Below are positions 12,601 through 25,000 of a stretch of DNA of 64,000 bases, piece by piece. The position numbers and the translations under genes are program-made. This stretch comes from Triops longicaudatus (Eukaryota > Arthropoda > Branchiopoda > Notostraca > Triopsidae). The number at the start of each line of letters is the position of its first letter. Position 1 is the first letter of the stretch. Location of the stretch: contig JAGQDJ010000127.1 of assembly GCA_022885665.1 (NCBI GenBank), forward strand, positions 3,403-67,402, in the 5' to 3' direction. Under the pieces are notes generated by a model, which was not told where the DNA came from, did no database searches, and saw nothing but the letters and a program-made list of their open reading frames with translations.

Positions 12601-13023
12601 TTTTCCTTAAAAAAGGTGTTACAGCGGGAGGTCAAGAAACAATGTTTCCAACAACGTCGAACAAGAAATAAAATTTTAACAAAAATAGTGCTTAAATTTG
12701 TTTTCCTTTTCGCCAAAAAAAGAGAAAAGAAATAACCTTGACTGAATAAGGAAGTCAAGGGGTAATCAATATTTGTTGAAAGCCAACAGATGAGGAGTTA
12801 GATAAGGAACGTTGCTAAAAATCACGTCCTATGATTCTAATTGCTTTACTTGCATGATTCGGGGAAAGAGGGCGAGGTAATGACAAAAAAATAATAATTT
12901 AAAACAGGTCAAAAATGGGGTTGGGAGTTTTTGAACATTTTGTTTTGTCTCTTTGTGTTAAATGTGTGGAAATGGCATGGCGGGTTTTAGTTTGGTGTTG
13001 TTGCCTTTCTTGTTTTGCTTTGG

Positions 13024-16000
13024 CTAATGATAGCCATTGGTGTAATGGGCTGGAATCAGCGGAGCCTAAACAGAAAAAAAGGAACAAAAGTTCAATTAAT
13101 TCGTTGAAGGTTCTTGCAATTCCTTATAATACTACATTTGATTCTTCACGTCAAACACTGCCATTAATTACATTGTAGCAAAGCTTTTATTCACTCAAAT
13201 GCTCCAGACAACTAAACTTAGCATAACACGATACTCCCGACACTAAATATACGAAAATGCCTCGACAAAAAGAAAGCAAGGAATAAGGCAGAACTAAGTT
13301 ACTTTTTCAAAAACAAAACAGTACTGACGAACACTTAGACATATTGAAAGTACTGACCCGGTTAGCCATGGCAAAACTCGGCTGGGGAGACTGGCCTCCG
13401 TAGTTTAAACCTTGTTCGCCTGCTGCAGCGTTGTACAAGTCCAAGGGACCAGGCGAAGGGGCGTGGCCTGATGGGCCTCCGACGCCCATTCCTATTCCTC
13501 CCATATGGTGTGAGTTGGGCGGATAAGGTCGGTTGGATGAAGTGGCGGGCGAAGATGGCGGTCCGTAGTTTTGCAAGCTCATCACTACACAAGGGGAGAA
13601 AACGGTATAGCATTGTAGTACGATTTACTCCACGAGTAAGACAAACACAATACAAAACCATCGAAGAAGATCCAGTACGCAGAGTCATAACAAAGACAGA
13701 AACCTCAATTCCTTTCTCTCGAGCTCACAATTCTCCCTATGAGTCAAACATAAAAGCGATACCATCCAATATTGCCTTGCTGATATAGGAATCCTTGTGT
13801 AAATATGCTTTCATTTTCATAATAACTCTGGGATGGGTGGCTCTTCATCTACAAAAAAACCTTGCGTTCTACCTCAACTGTACAGTCTAGGGGCTTTTTC
13901 CATTTTTCTTTGTGCACTATTTTCTTTTTTATTTTCCCCACAAAGTGCTTCAGGCAGTTTAGCTTTAGCTTACCCGTAATTCTAATTACGGAGATTCGAA
14001 AAAGGGACTAACTTAACACCTGATTCTCTCCTGCTTCTCTGTCACGACTCTAAAACCTAGCACAAGGCTCTAGTTTTACTCCCAATAATAAATGTTTGCT
14101 GGCATACTATCCTCCAGATTATCTTCTCGGCGCATCACATCCACGTGTGCATCTCTTAGCACGTTCTTTGGTAGACTGATTGCATTGTAATTTAAAAAGT
14201 TTGTAACTTTAAAATTGTTAAGCGGCATATCCTTTATTAAATCTGAATGAAAGAGAAACAAACAAGAAGTTTGTCACAGAAATCTCGTAGAACCTGTTAA
14301 GGGAGAAAAGTTCACTGAGTCCGTAGTGTGAACCAACTGGTGTGAATGGCTTCGACGTACACAAATAATACGCATGTGGCGTAATGTAAAGATCTACCTC
14401 AAACGTCCGACTCTTAGGTTATATTGAACACAGGAGTTGAATCTTAGTATTTTTTTATCTAATGTCTCTATAGTAAGTGGATTCCATCAAGAGCTATATT
14501 AAAGAATAACTCAACGTTCGCCGAACGTACTGCCTTTTCTCGCGTTACACACTCTTTCACACAACATGGGCTTACAGCGTGATGAAATGTTGAAGATTTA
14601 TATCCTCTTCGCCTTCACACTGTAACAGTTTAAATTGTGAATTTTGTTTTCCACGTTCCCGATGACATGAATCTTGACTCAGCTATAAGAAGAACGGATT
14701 TTTCCTTTTTACACCGTCTATATTCCCCTTTTGTTCGCTCTACATTTCTCATGTTCTAATGCGAAAAGCTTTCTTGTGTGATTGATACTCCTTTCACGTT
14801 CTATACTTAATAGATGAGAAACAAGAATAAAAGGCTCGCTGTAAGAAAATCGAGAGAAAAACGAAAAAGGATGGATTATGGATGTCTTTTAAAGAACTCG
14901 TTTTGTGAAGAATGAGCCCATTATATTTCTATTCCTCCTTACCACTTGCTAACTAAGCAAAGCAGCTCTTAATCTCTTGGCCGTTTTTATCTTAGCCGTT
15001 TTTCCAATGATCAGCAAACCCCCTTGTACACCGATACCAGGGGTCTGTCCTTCTCTTTATCTCAAGCTTACACGAGCTAAAGGAGAAGTTGCAAGACATG
15101 GCATTTCACGATAAAGCACACACAAGCAAAGACACGCAGGCAAGCAGCATGCTTGCTATTCTCTTCTATCCCTCGTAACCTTTTGTATCTCGTCAAGTAC
15201 TACGGGCCTCTTGTTCTTTCGCTAGGTCCTCCATTGCACGAATCTTCTGGACAAGATTTCTGGACAATACACACGGTAAAAACCCTTTGCCTAGCCTCTT
15301 CAAAAGAAGCCAAAGTCTCTCCCAAACCGTGACAATCTCAGCATCTTCTTCCTAGGCACAAAAGATGCCGCACGTGCAAGCTTCCATGGGGGAGAAAATC
15401 AAATTTGCTTACCTGACAAAGCTTGCGTCAAAAGAGGCGTCGAACTATTTGGCGTCAATTGTCCATTGCTCAATTCCACTACAACACCGAAAAATAAATA
15501 CATAAAATACATATAAATTTCTGGAAAAATAAGGGAAAAAATAGGTACAAAAGTAGACCTACATAGTCTTAATAGGCTAGCAAAAGTGTCTTAACACATT
15601 CGAGTTCAACCGTATCGTCAATTGCAAAATGTTTACGTACTCACTAAATAAAAACCGTATACAAATTGAGATACTGCTTTTTACCCAGGTCTTCCTTTCC
15701 TTTACGTTCAGCCTATTGTAACTTACCACATTTTTACACAATCAGAACAGCTCAGGGCTAAAGTATTTTACATCGGACTTCACTACTCAAAATCTGGAAT
15801 TGCTCACATAACTGGACAAATGAATTCAAGGAGCACAAACCGTATTTAAGAGACACTCATATCCACGAGCCTTATCCTGAATTAGCAATCATTTACATCC
15901 AGTTTCCCCTATACGTCAAAAATAGTTGAAAGACTAAAGGACTAGAACAAAAGGAGCCTATTGATTTTTGAGTAACAAATGAAAATATGTTTGTCGTGAA

Positions 16001-19000
16001 ACTAAGCAATAACAAATCAAATTTTAAAAAGGAAAGTTTACGCGTAAGAATCCTGGATGCATTAAAAGTTAGTTTTACCTGAACGTCCTTGATATTCCCT
16101 TAATGGTGATCCCATCGTTTGTTGCCCATCTCTGTAATCGTAATAATGGGGCGTATTACGGTCCCCGTTCGAAGCATTGGGCGTGGCCGCTCCGGGAGCC
16201 GGTGCCGGGAAATATCCATAACCAGGAAATCCTACATTGTCACCCCCCATTCAAAATAAAAACAACATTTCCCAATCAGTTTCCGGAGTAACGCATATGC
16301 ACAACATCCCATATACCAAGCAAAAAAAAAAGACCACACACGCGGACACTTGTAATGACAAACAAACAAACCAAGTAACAAACGGTTAATAAACAACATG
16401 AAAAAAAGCATCACTATCTAATATTTCTTTCTGTTTGGCAAGACGGCCCGATTTGGCAAAGAAGCCTCCCCCAATAAAACCAATGCTGCCTGCCAAGGGG
16501 GCGTGGCTCCAACTACCCGAACTTAACGTTTGTCCTACAGTGCTGAGTAAGCTCAATCGATACGATCCTTTTCCCGTTCCCCTTTCCGTTTTTCTCAATA
16601 AGACAGATCGACGACAGGAAAGGACAGATAATTTGGCCAGTCATCAAAGGAGTGACAATGATTAGGAGGGAGCAAACTTCCCGTTCTGCACGGCAACAAA
16701 GAAATAAATCTGTCTCCCTCCGCGTTGTTGCATCTTTTCATCCCCCATTGCACAAAACCGACTTGGATCACATACACGGAACCAAGCTGAGAATCAGACA
16801 ACCCCAATCGTAATTTTAACGCCCCAAAAATTCATAATTTACTGCTACGGCTTCTTGCCTCGGGTCAGCCTTGCCATTTCTGTACCACTTGTTTTTCCCA
16901 AAAGCTTTTTAGACACAATTTCTAGTGATTTTTTTTTGGTCTAGAAAGGTTGAGTGGGTGAGGCTAGTATGGGATACTAACGAGATCTAAAAATTGTCAT
17001 TACATAGCTCAAAACTTTACTACTACTAGGCTAAGTTGGTTAAGTGCTGCCAAGAAGCAGGACAAGGTGGGGGGAAGATAAGTGTTTGTACTAAGACGCT
17101 AAACCTAATTATTGCATTAATGAAGAGCGCCATTTTGGAAAGAAAATTGCTAGTTGGGCAGAATAGAGACGACTAGTACTGGTATTTTTGCTAGGGCATA
17201 TCGTATACAGCGGGAACAGGACGGTGAAATATTTGGTGGGAGTGAATAGAGAAGAATAAGGGGAGAACGAAAACGCAAAAAGGCGGGAAAAATCAACACA
17301 AAATTGAAAACAAAAAATAAACACAAAAACTTTTAAGATATGGAAAACCTGATTGGGTACCCGAAGCAAGATTGACTCAAATTTGGCGCTGGATACTTGA
17401 AGAAGACACGTTCACAGAGCATGTGTCGGGTCAGGAGGGTGGTATGGGAGGAAGGTCTTATTTACATACTCACACATCTTTCCACGCATGTTGACCCAAC
17501 CGCTAAAAAAGTCTCAATCTGTCTTGATCGGAAGTGTTAAGAAAAATAACAGACGCCAACACAAAGAGAACCAGTGAGCCTCGCTTTTGCGCATGGATTT
17601 CTTTACTAGTAGTTCAGAGTTATTGTAAAAATCAAACAGAAGCTGCATTTGTCCATGAAAAAACGGGTGAATTCTGAGATAGTTGCATTGATTAAAGTGC
17701 AAGTGACTGAATTTGTATTTGCCCTTTATTTCTTTTTATAACTCCTCGCATCCGAGAGCTGCTCATAATAAATTGGTATACTACGCGTGTGAAAGATAGG
17801 TACGTTGTATAACTTTATCATGAACAGCTTACCCCTAACTAGCTACGGCAGTATTCCGTAATCATGTACTTAAAGCGCACTAACGCCATTACTGCACGTT
17901 ACATTCGCTTATTTTGCCACGATTGCCACGAAAGAACTGTAACAACTGAACATTCGTGTAACCAATATTCAGTAACAGCCAACACGAAAATAAACAGACG
18001 AAAAAGCATAATTTCAAAAACGACAAACGCTGTCTCAACAAGAAGTGCACAAAAATCGAAATTGTGAACACACACGGTCTTTAGCACCATGTTTTTATGG
18101 ACAAATACGCGATTTCAAAGCTTAACTTTCTTACTATGTTATGTTAAGAACAGTTAGTGCATTACATTTTACAACGTGAAACGGAACAAGTTACCGCAAA
18201 ACGAGGCTCCAAGCACAAAGTGCACGGAGAACAAGTGCAAAAATAATCTCGATGTTTATCGTTCCGAAACTTTTCATATTTTTATTGCTTGTGCGAATTC
18301 GCATAATAATGATAGTAATAATAACAACATCCAAAATTGGTTTTGGCAATAAATTTCGTCAAGCAAAAAGGGAGCATTTTATTCAAAAGCGAGAAAAAAA
18401 GGGACATGGGGTGGGAGGGCGGGGAGAAAATGAATTAAGATGGGATGCAATGGAGGGAAAGACAGGAATTGATAACGCAAAGATTTGCGAGCAAAAAGAA
18501 AATAATCCAACATTGCTGCCCGGAATTCAAAAATGAAGGCCCATTTAGCATCACGTGAAAATCATTTCAACTTTTTTTTTCGTGTGTGGACAAAATCGAT
18601 TTATACGAGAAAGGACAAAAAGAAAAAAATAATAATAACAATTCGTTGTGTCAAAGCCAGGAAAAAAAATCCCCAAAACTGAACTCAAACTTGACTGATC
18701 GAAGAATTGAGACACACGCAAAAAGGCTTAGCGGAAATGTGCATACCCTGAATTGAACACGAAAACAAACTGAAAAAAAATACAACGCTTTTTTCTTAAA
18801 TCTTCCTCCTTATACTTCACATCGGACGCAACTTTCTTAATGAAAAAAAGTTTTCAAAATCGAGAAATATTGATACAAGTCTTCCACATGTTTGAGGACC
18901 CAACAAAAAAGATCAGGGTTTGCAAAAATCTTGAGCAAAAAGCACACCGAGGGCCATTTTTCTTGTTTTTCTGGTTTGACTTGGCAATTATGAGGTATAA

Positions 19001-22000
19001 GAAGGGAAACAAAGCGGAAGGCAGAGTAAGGATTGTTGGAACTCACACAGAAAAAGACTCCATAGTATTGTATAGAAAGCTTCTGAAATTTAAATGCTTT
19101 TAAAAGAGACGAGGGGAAAAAAGGATAAGGTTCGGTAAATGGGAAGATTGGGTTTAAAAATTGTGAAGAAACTAAGGGGGCGGAGCAAAACTAACCTGCC
19201 CCTAAGGGGTCACAGTATTTTGTATAATCTGGAAATTTCTCTACTCACTTTTCGTACATTTCGTCATCATTTTTGCTAAAATTTTTCTCAACTTAACATT
19301 TTTAGGGGGCGTGACTAAATAAAACTACTTAACCATAAAATTTCCTTATAACTTCACTTGATCAAGGGGATGGGTAGAAATAGTTTGATAATAGTAAACA
19401 TCTACTATGGGACTAGGAAGTCCTGACTACTGGCCACCAACCTTCGTTTTGTTAGTAACAAAAACTAACGCCCATTATTGCACTGGCTTCAGCAGTTCGT
19501 TTTTGTTTTCGTGGGCACGGGCATTCTTCTCTAATTTTTATCCCGTAGAAGAAACTACTGTTCGTTTTTTTACCAGGTTTTGATTCACCTTCGCTAACAA
19601 TAAGGCTACTATTGAAGGGCGTAAATTAACGAAAAAAAAAAAGACGTAGGGCGGGGTAAAACGCGTCGTTCACAACAATGTGCACCAAGTTAAAGACGGC
19701 GAGGAGGCCGAGGAGCGGCGCTGCGTTGCAAAAGGGCCAAACCTGGACGGTATTACAAGGGTCATACAAATGGGCGTGTCTTTCTTTCACGTAGGAGAGG
19801 TTACAAAATCAACCACAACAACGGCTTAGCTGAACCCTTGGCTCCAAGCTTTGATTTCCTCTTTGTTTACATTTTTACGGATTTTTTTAGTTGATGCTAA
19901 TTCGTATTACTACCACAAAGAATCTAAATTATACTATAGTCAACGATAAATTGATATTGTTGGGGGTTTTATGCTCCATAACTGTATGGAAATAAAAAAA
20001 AATAACGCGAATTTTGGCTTTTCGAAGAACATTTGCGAGAATTCCAAAAATATGGAAAGCATTGCAAAAGTGTGATCAATAAATCCAACTTTGTATATAT
20101 TTTTTTTTATAAACGCGGCTTAAATTCTTTTTAAAAAGTGCTTAAACGATATCATCTCTTGATCATTAGCTTACTACCCCACATCTCCCCCTGAAAACTC
20201 GTTTCTGGCTAACATGTTGGCTGGACTGGGAACAAAGTGGACGGATGGATGGTCACGAGGAGGGAGAAGAGGCGGGCGGGACCAGATTTAAGCCCAAACC
20301 GCCCACCCCGACGAAGTCAGGCAGAGGGAGACGAGCCTCAGATAAAAATCCCACCAACCCTATGTGCAAGAACCCCCCAGGAAAGGAAAATCAAAATAAA
20401 AACCACCGAAAAGATCAAAACACAAAAACATAAACTTTTAAAAGGAACTCGGCTATGCGTGCAAAAAATGCAAAATATGATTTATTCAACATAAAAATAG
20501 TAAAATTTTCTGATGTTCTGTAAAATGAGTGGTAAAATTTTCGAGAACTTCGGTAAGGAAAGAAACGTAAACTAATTCGCAAACGGAGGTTCCTTCTAGA
20601 ATCGAACTTTTGCTAATAAAGAAAATAATAGGATGACAAGCAAATTAAAATTACCGGACAATATTCAAGATTAGCACGGCATAAAAAAAATCATTAATAC
20701 AAGTGGCGTATTTCCCCTCTTTCAGATAAGTCCACCTTCGCGTGTGAGTATGTTAACCAGATGGGCAAGGTGCGTTCTCAAATAACACGTAACAACTAGA
20801 AAAAATACGTAACTAGTTTTCAACCAACACACAATGCAAGGATACCAAGTGGGAGAGTACGTGGTTGGGTTTGCGAGCCTAACATAGTTAATAGGATAAC
20901 AGGGGGGGAGGGGGTAGTTAACTAAGACGACATGTTTTTTGAAAATCACGTGGTTATGTTATAGTACTACAGTAGAATTCCAAGTATGCGGAGCGCAATA
21001 TGTAGCGTAGTCCCAGTTAAAGTCTTTAAAAAAATATCTCAATACGTAAAATGGAAAAGTAGAGTGAAAACATTGCAATTTAAAGCATTATTTTTTTTCC
21101 TGTCTTTTCAATTGTTTGGTACTGCATTGTGGCCAAAAGAATCTGGGACACAAAAAAAACTATTGATAAACGAAGCGTTCTTGTGCCATATTTGTATATG
21201 CTCAAGGCAACAATGAATATTCCCATTGCTCCTACACAGGACTGTTTCAAATATATTCCGAGTTTCAACGCCCATTCTGTTGAAAAACACTCATTGTTGC
21301 CCAAGCTGACACGCGTTCTGAATGCCTGTGATTTGCTGGGTACGGTACAATACTGGTTTCCGATGTGCCATTCTGTCAATATGCTTCTTGGGAATTCTAC
21401 TGTACTGAATGTGTGAGCACGTGAAAAGACAAAGAGAAGGTGCAGCAAAAGCCCTTGATATCTAGAAGAACCCTATGGTAACTGGTCCCGTACACTCTTG
21501 TGTTGATACAATTAGCCTAGCATACGGGTCACATATGAAAAGCCTGTCGCAAGCGTTGGTGTATACGGATATTGTAACGTCGGATGCGATCAGATTTGAG
21601 GGATGCAAAGACCGAACCGTTACACCCCCAGTCAACATGAAGGGAAGAGACGAAGATCGCTTCCCTTCTCGTCCCTTCCCCTTTCTGGACACCGTGCCCA
21701 TGTTTTTGGCTCATCCAACTAGATATACCCATATGCAGTGTGCCAAGTGTGTGTACACAAGACAGTAAGGAAAGGGGAGAAAAACTCAAGGCTTACCTGC
21801 AGGATAAGGAAGTCCGAAGCCGGGGTATCCGGAATAACCTCTTCCGGCGTACGCGTAGGGACCAGCGGGGAATCCTAGCGACACCCAGAAATAAGCAAAC
21901 ATATTATAGCAAATTCCATACTAAAAGATAACAGGGTGACCAAGAGGGCAAAGGCTTTCAGTGTAATAGAGCATAAACGTTATATAACAACACGTTCCAG

Positions 22001-25000
22001 GGCAACTACGTTATTCGAAAATCGAAATTTAATGAAAACATGTGTATCTGCAAAGCGTCCTAGCTAGAGCGAGCGAACATGTCTGATTAGCGATTGGGTC
22101 ACATTTCTTTTTAGACAAAGCTGACAAACCAATATTATTATTGCGTAAAAAACGTTAACATGATTTTTCATTGCACAAACTGAGTTAGAAATAGGATTAA
22201 AGTTTAAGTTGAGCACCCTTTGAGCAATTCTACCTTCGCAAAGAAAGATTTTTGGTGCAAATTTATCCAACGTGCGATACAGAAGTGACTCAGGATAACG
22301 CTAATTCGTGTTTACAATGAACTAAATGTGAGTTAAATCGTGTGTTAGAAAACAGAGTGACTAACCTAGTTCCATATTAGATTTGGGCTTTCTTCAGTGC
22401 GTTTACAAACCCATATAACCCCATATAACGTGCGTTTACACCTACCTGATTTGGGTTACCTATCATACGTGTTACCCACCGTACATACGAGTTGACTATT
22501 AATTCAGCTGACCTGACTTCCCGAAAACTAGAACTTCTAGTTGTTGAGGTTAACAGACAGACAGATGACTAGTTAATTCATTTCTTGATAGTGAAATTAA
22601 TTTCTCGACAATTAAAGTTGATTTCTTTAAGCGCTGCAGTCAACATTATGTGCCAATTTTCGCTTCGTGTTCTTATACGTATGCCCAGAAATATCGCCTC
22701 TACCTCTTGGTTCACCCTAAAATTGCCTGTAATGTTCATGAAACTGTGATAACTTACCATCTTGCAGGGCGCCCAGGGGCCAAACCAAGTCTGTAACAGA
22801 ATCTATCATCACTACACGAGACTCTCAAATCAATATCACAACCAAGCACAAGCAGCACCCTTCTTTTATATCCCCCCATTTTAACCTTCACTCCCGAACC
22901 CCATCTCCCCACCCACTTTTAAGGTGAGATCCCGGTACCGCTAAGTACGCGGAGTATCGCCTTGGTGTTTCTGAAACCACCTATAAACTACACGCTACAA
23001 ACGGCAACTAGTTCTAGGTCACAACTAAACGCACTGGACTAAAAAGCAATTCCTATGATTGCTGTTTTCTTTCTCTAAAGATGTGCAACTAGAAAAAAAA
23101 AACGAACCAAACGAAAAACAAGGGTGTAACTATGAGCTCTACATACGAAAAATGACTAGTTAGGAAAGTTATGGGGATGCAAAAGACAAGAAACACTACA
23201 GGAAACAAAACGGCCAGAAAAAAAGGATTAATACTTTATAGAAATTCACAGAAAAAATCGTTTTTGTTATTTAGTTTGTTGAATTGTTATTTTTCCCGTT
23301 TAGCAGCAAGAAAGAAACGTGTTGGTCAAAAAAGTGTAGGACAGAAAGTGTATTGCGAGTTACACAAGAGAAAATGTGAAAGCAAAGCCCACGTAAACCA
23401 ATCCAACCCCAAATATTTTTTCTATACAATGAGTTGGGTTGAAAACTTTCCGCTTGAAAAAGCCGAGCTCATATTTTACCCCTAGAACCTCTACAAATTG
23501 ACTCAAAGGATTTTCTTTTACATCACAAGCATTCGTTCACTAAACCAAACTATATCTCGTTTACCAGTTTAGACTAAAAATTCCGGCTTTTTAATGTGTG
23601 CAATTTGGACTCCCTAGTATTACAGATTAACGAGAAAAACGGGGGAGGAGCTAAACAGGTCACAAGAGGGAGGGGAACAAGACTACGCAATAACTATCAA
23701 TTCTTTGCCTAGGGACTGTACCGGAAGACGTACGTTAGTAAATTTTGGCCAAAGTTTTGTCCACAAAAGAACAAACACTACTACACAATTCTTTGGTCCA
23801 AACTGTTTGCGTTACATTGTAAATCTGTCCAACTACAATCAACTACCGTCAATTCATGGGAGAGAGACTTGGACGTAGCAAGGAGGGGCTTAGTACTTAG
23901 GTTACAAAAAATACTATTTCAAACTATTCTCTAAGAAAACTCATCATGACTAGTTGCACAGATTAGATTCTCAACACTAAAGAGGCGTTCCTCCCGTCAT
24001 ATTTTTTTTACTAAAAAAAACTTCGTGAAAGGAGGAACTAATACTACGCTGGTTTTTGCATAGTAGGCGTGGCTGTTCCCAGTTTGATAACCACAAACTA
24101 GTTCGTTAAGGGACAAAATATCACTAACTATGGCTACACGGTAACACTAAGGCCTTTTGGACTGGTCCTAGGAGTAAATTCTGTCCACCAGGAGTCTACT
24201 AACCCTCTGTCCCAACCCCCACCAACCCCATCTTCTTTTCAAGAATGCATTCTTGCACTTGGGCAACAATCAAAATCAAATGACCTAGAACTAGCGCCTA
24301 GCGCCTACTTGTAGAAATATACAGACATGTGTTTGGCAATCAAACGGAAAATACGTCCTCCCCAAAAAAGACGCAGGTACCGGCCAGCTGAGGTTCAATA
24401 CCCAAAAATTTTTTTGCACTATTCCAGAAGGTTTTAGTTTTGACTTGCAAACAATATTAGCCAACTCGCAATATACAAACAACAATAAATTAGAAGATCA
24501 TTTTTAGCTACAAGAAATTCTTTCTTTTTGGCACATTGAAATATTTTAATAAATAAGTTGAGTATATACTGGTGAGGAAATTCGGTTGAAGTGAGAAAAA
24601 ATTTACATCTATGCACACAAATTTTTTTCAGTCAAAAGTATTTGCAAGCCAGTTGACGAGTATTATTATTGCAGAGTAGTGTAAACGCAACGGGCTTACA
24701 CAAAAATATTTAAAAATTGACCAAAGTGCAAAAAGACCTCGGCTGGCCTTACAAGCCTATCGGAATGGGGTACAAGGAGGTCTCCAGGGTTGGCATGCCC
24801 CCGAGTGTCACCAAATCGCCTACCGCTTGGGGAAAGGCGGCCGAAAAAGTAAAACCTGTCGGTGTGGGTGGTAAATCACGTGTGGTACCACCGACTTGGG
24901 CAGATCTTTTGCAATTGGCGGCTAGGTCTAAACCGAGCAAAGGGCCGTAAAGTTGGGCCAAGGCAGAGGAATGGGCGGCGTGAGTGGTGGCAGCAGCCAG

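Larger units (their letters stand above)
3141..13023. other. 10-kb intergenic region without a supported gene
   Basis: The DNA between the secreted Gly/His-rich gene and the 3' end of Rbp6 is AT-rich. No ORF here joins to a recognisable protein, and the ORFs of 60-137 codons look random. The segment next to 13023 must hold the Rbp6 3' untranslated region; Musashi-family 3' UTRs are commonly long. Distinct items are listed separately: a perfect hairpin near 5.1 kb, a 26-A tract with an adjoining stem near 5.3 kb, a 17-G tract at 8.46 kb and a foldback element near 9.2-9.6 kb. Confidence 0.5.

Noticed and set aside
21080..21448. 122-codon minus-strand ORF inside the 20970-21402 element as a transposase
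   Set aside because: It extends past the element boundary and shows no DDE or helix-turn-helix motif; likely chance.
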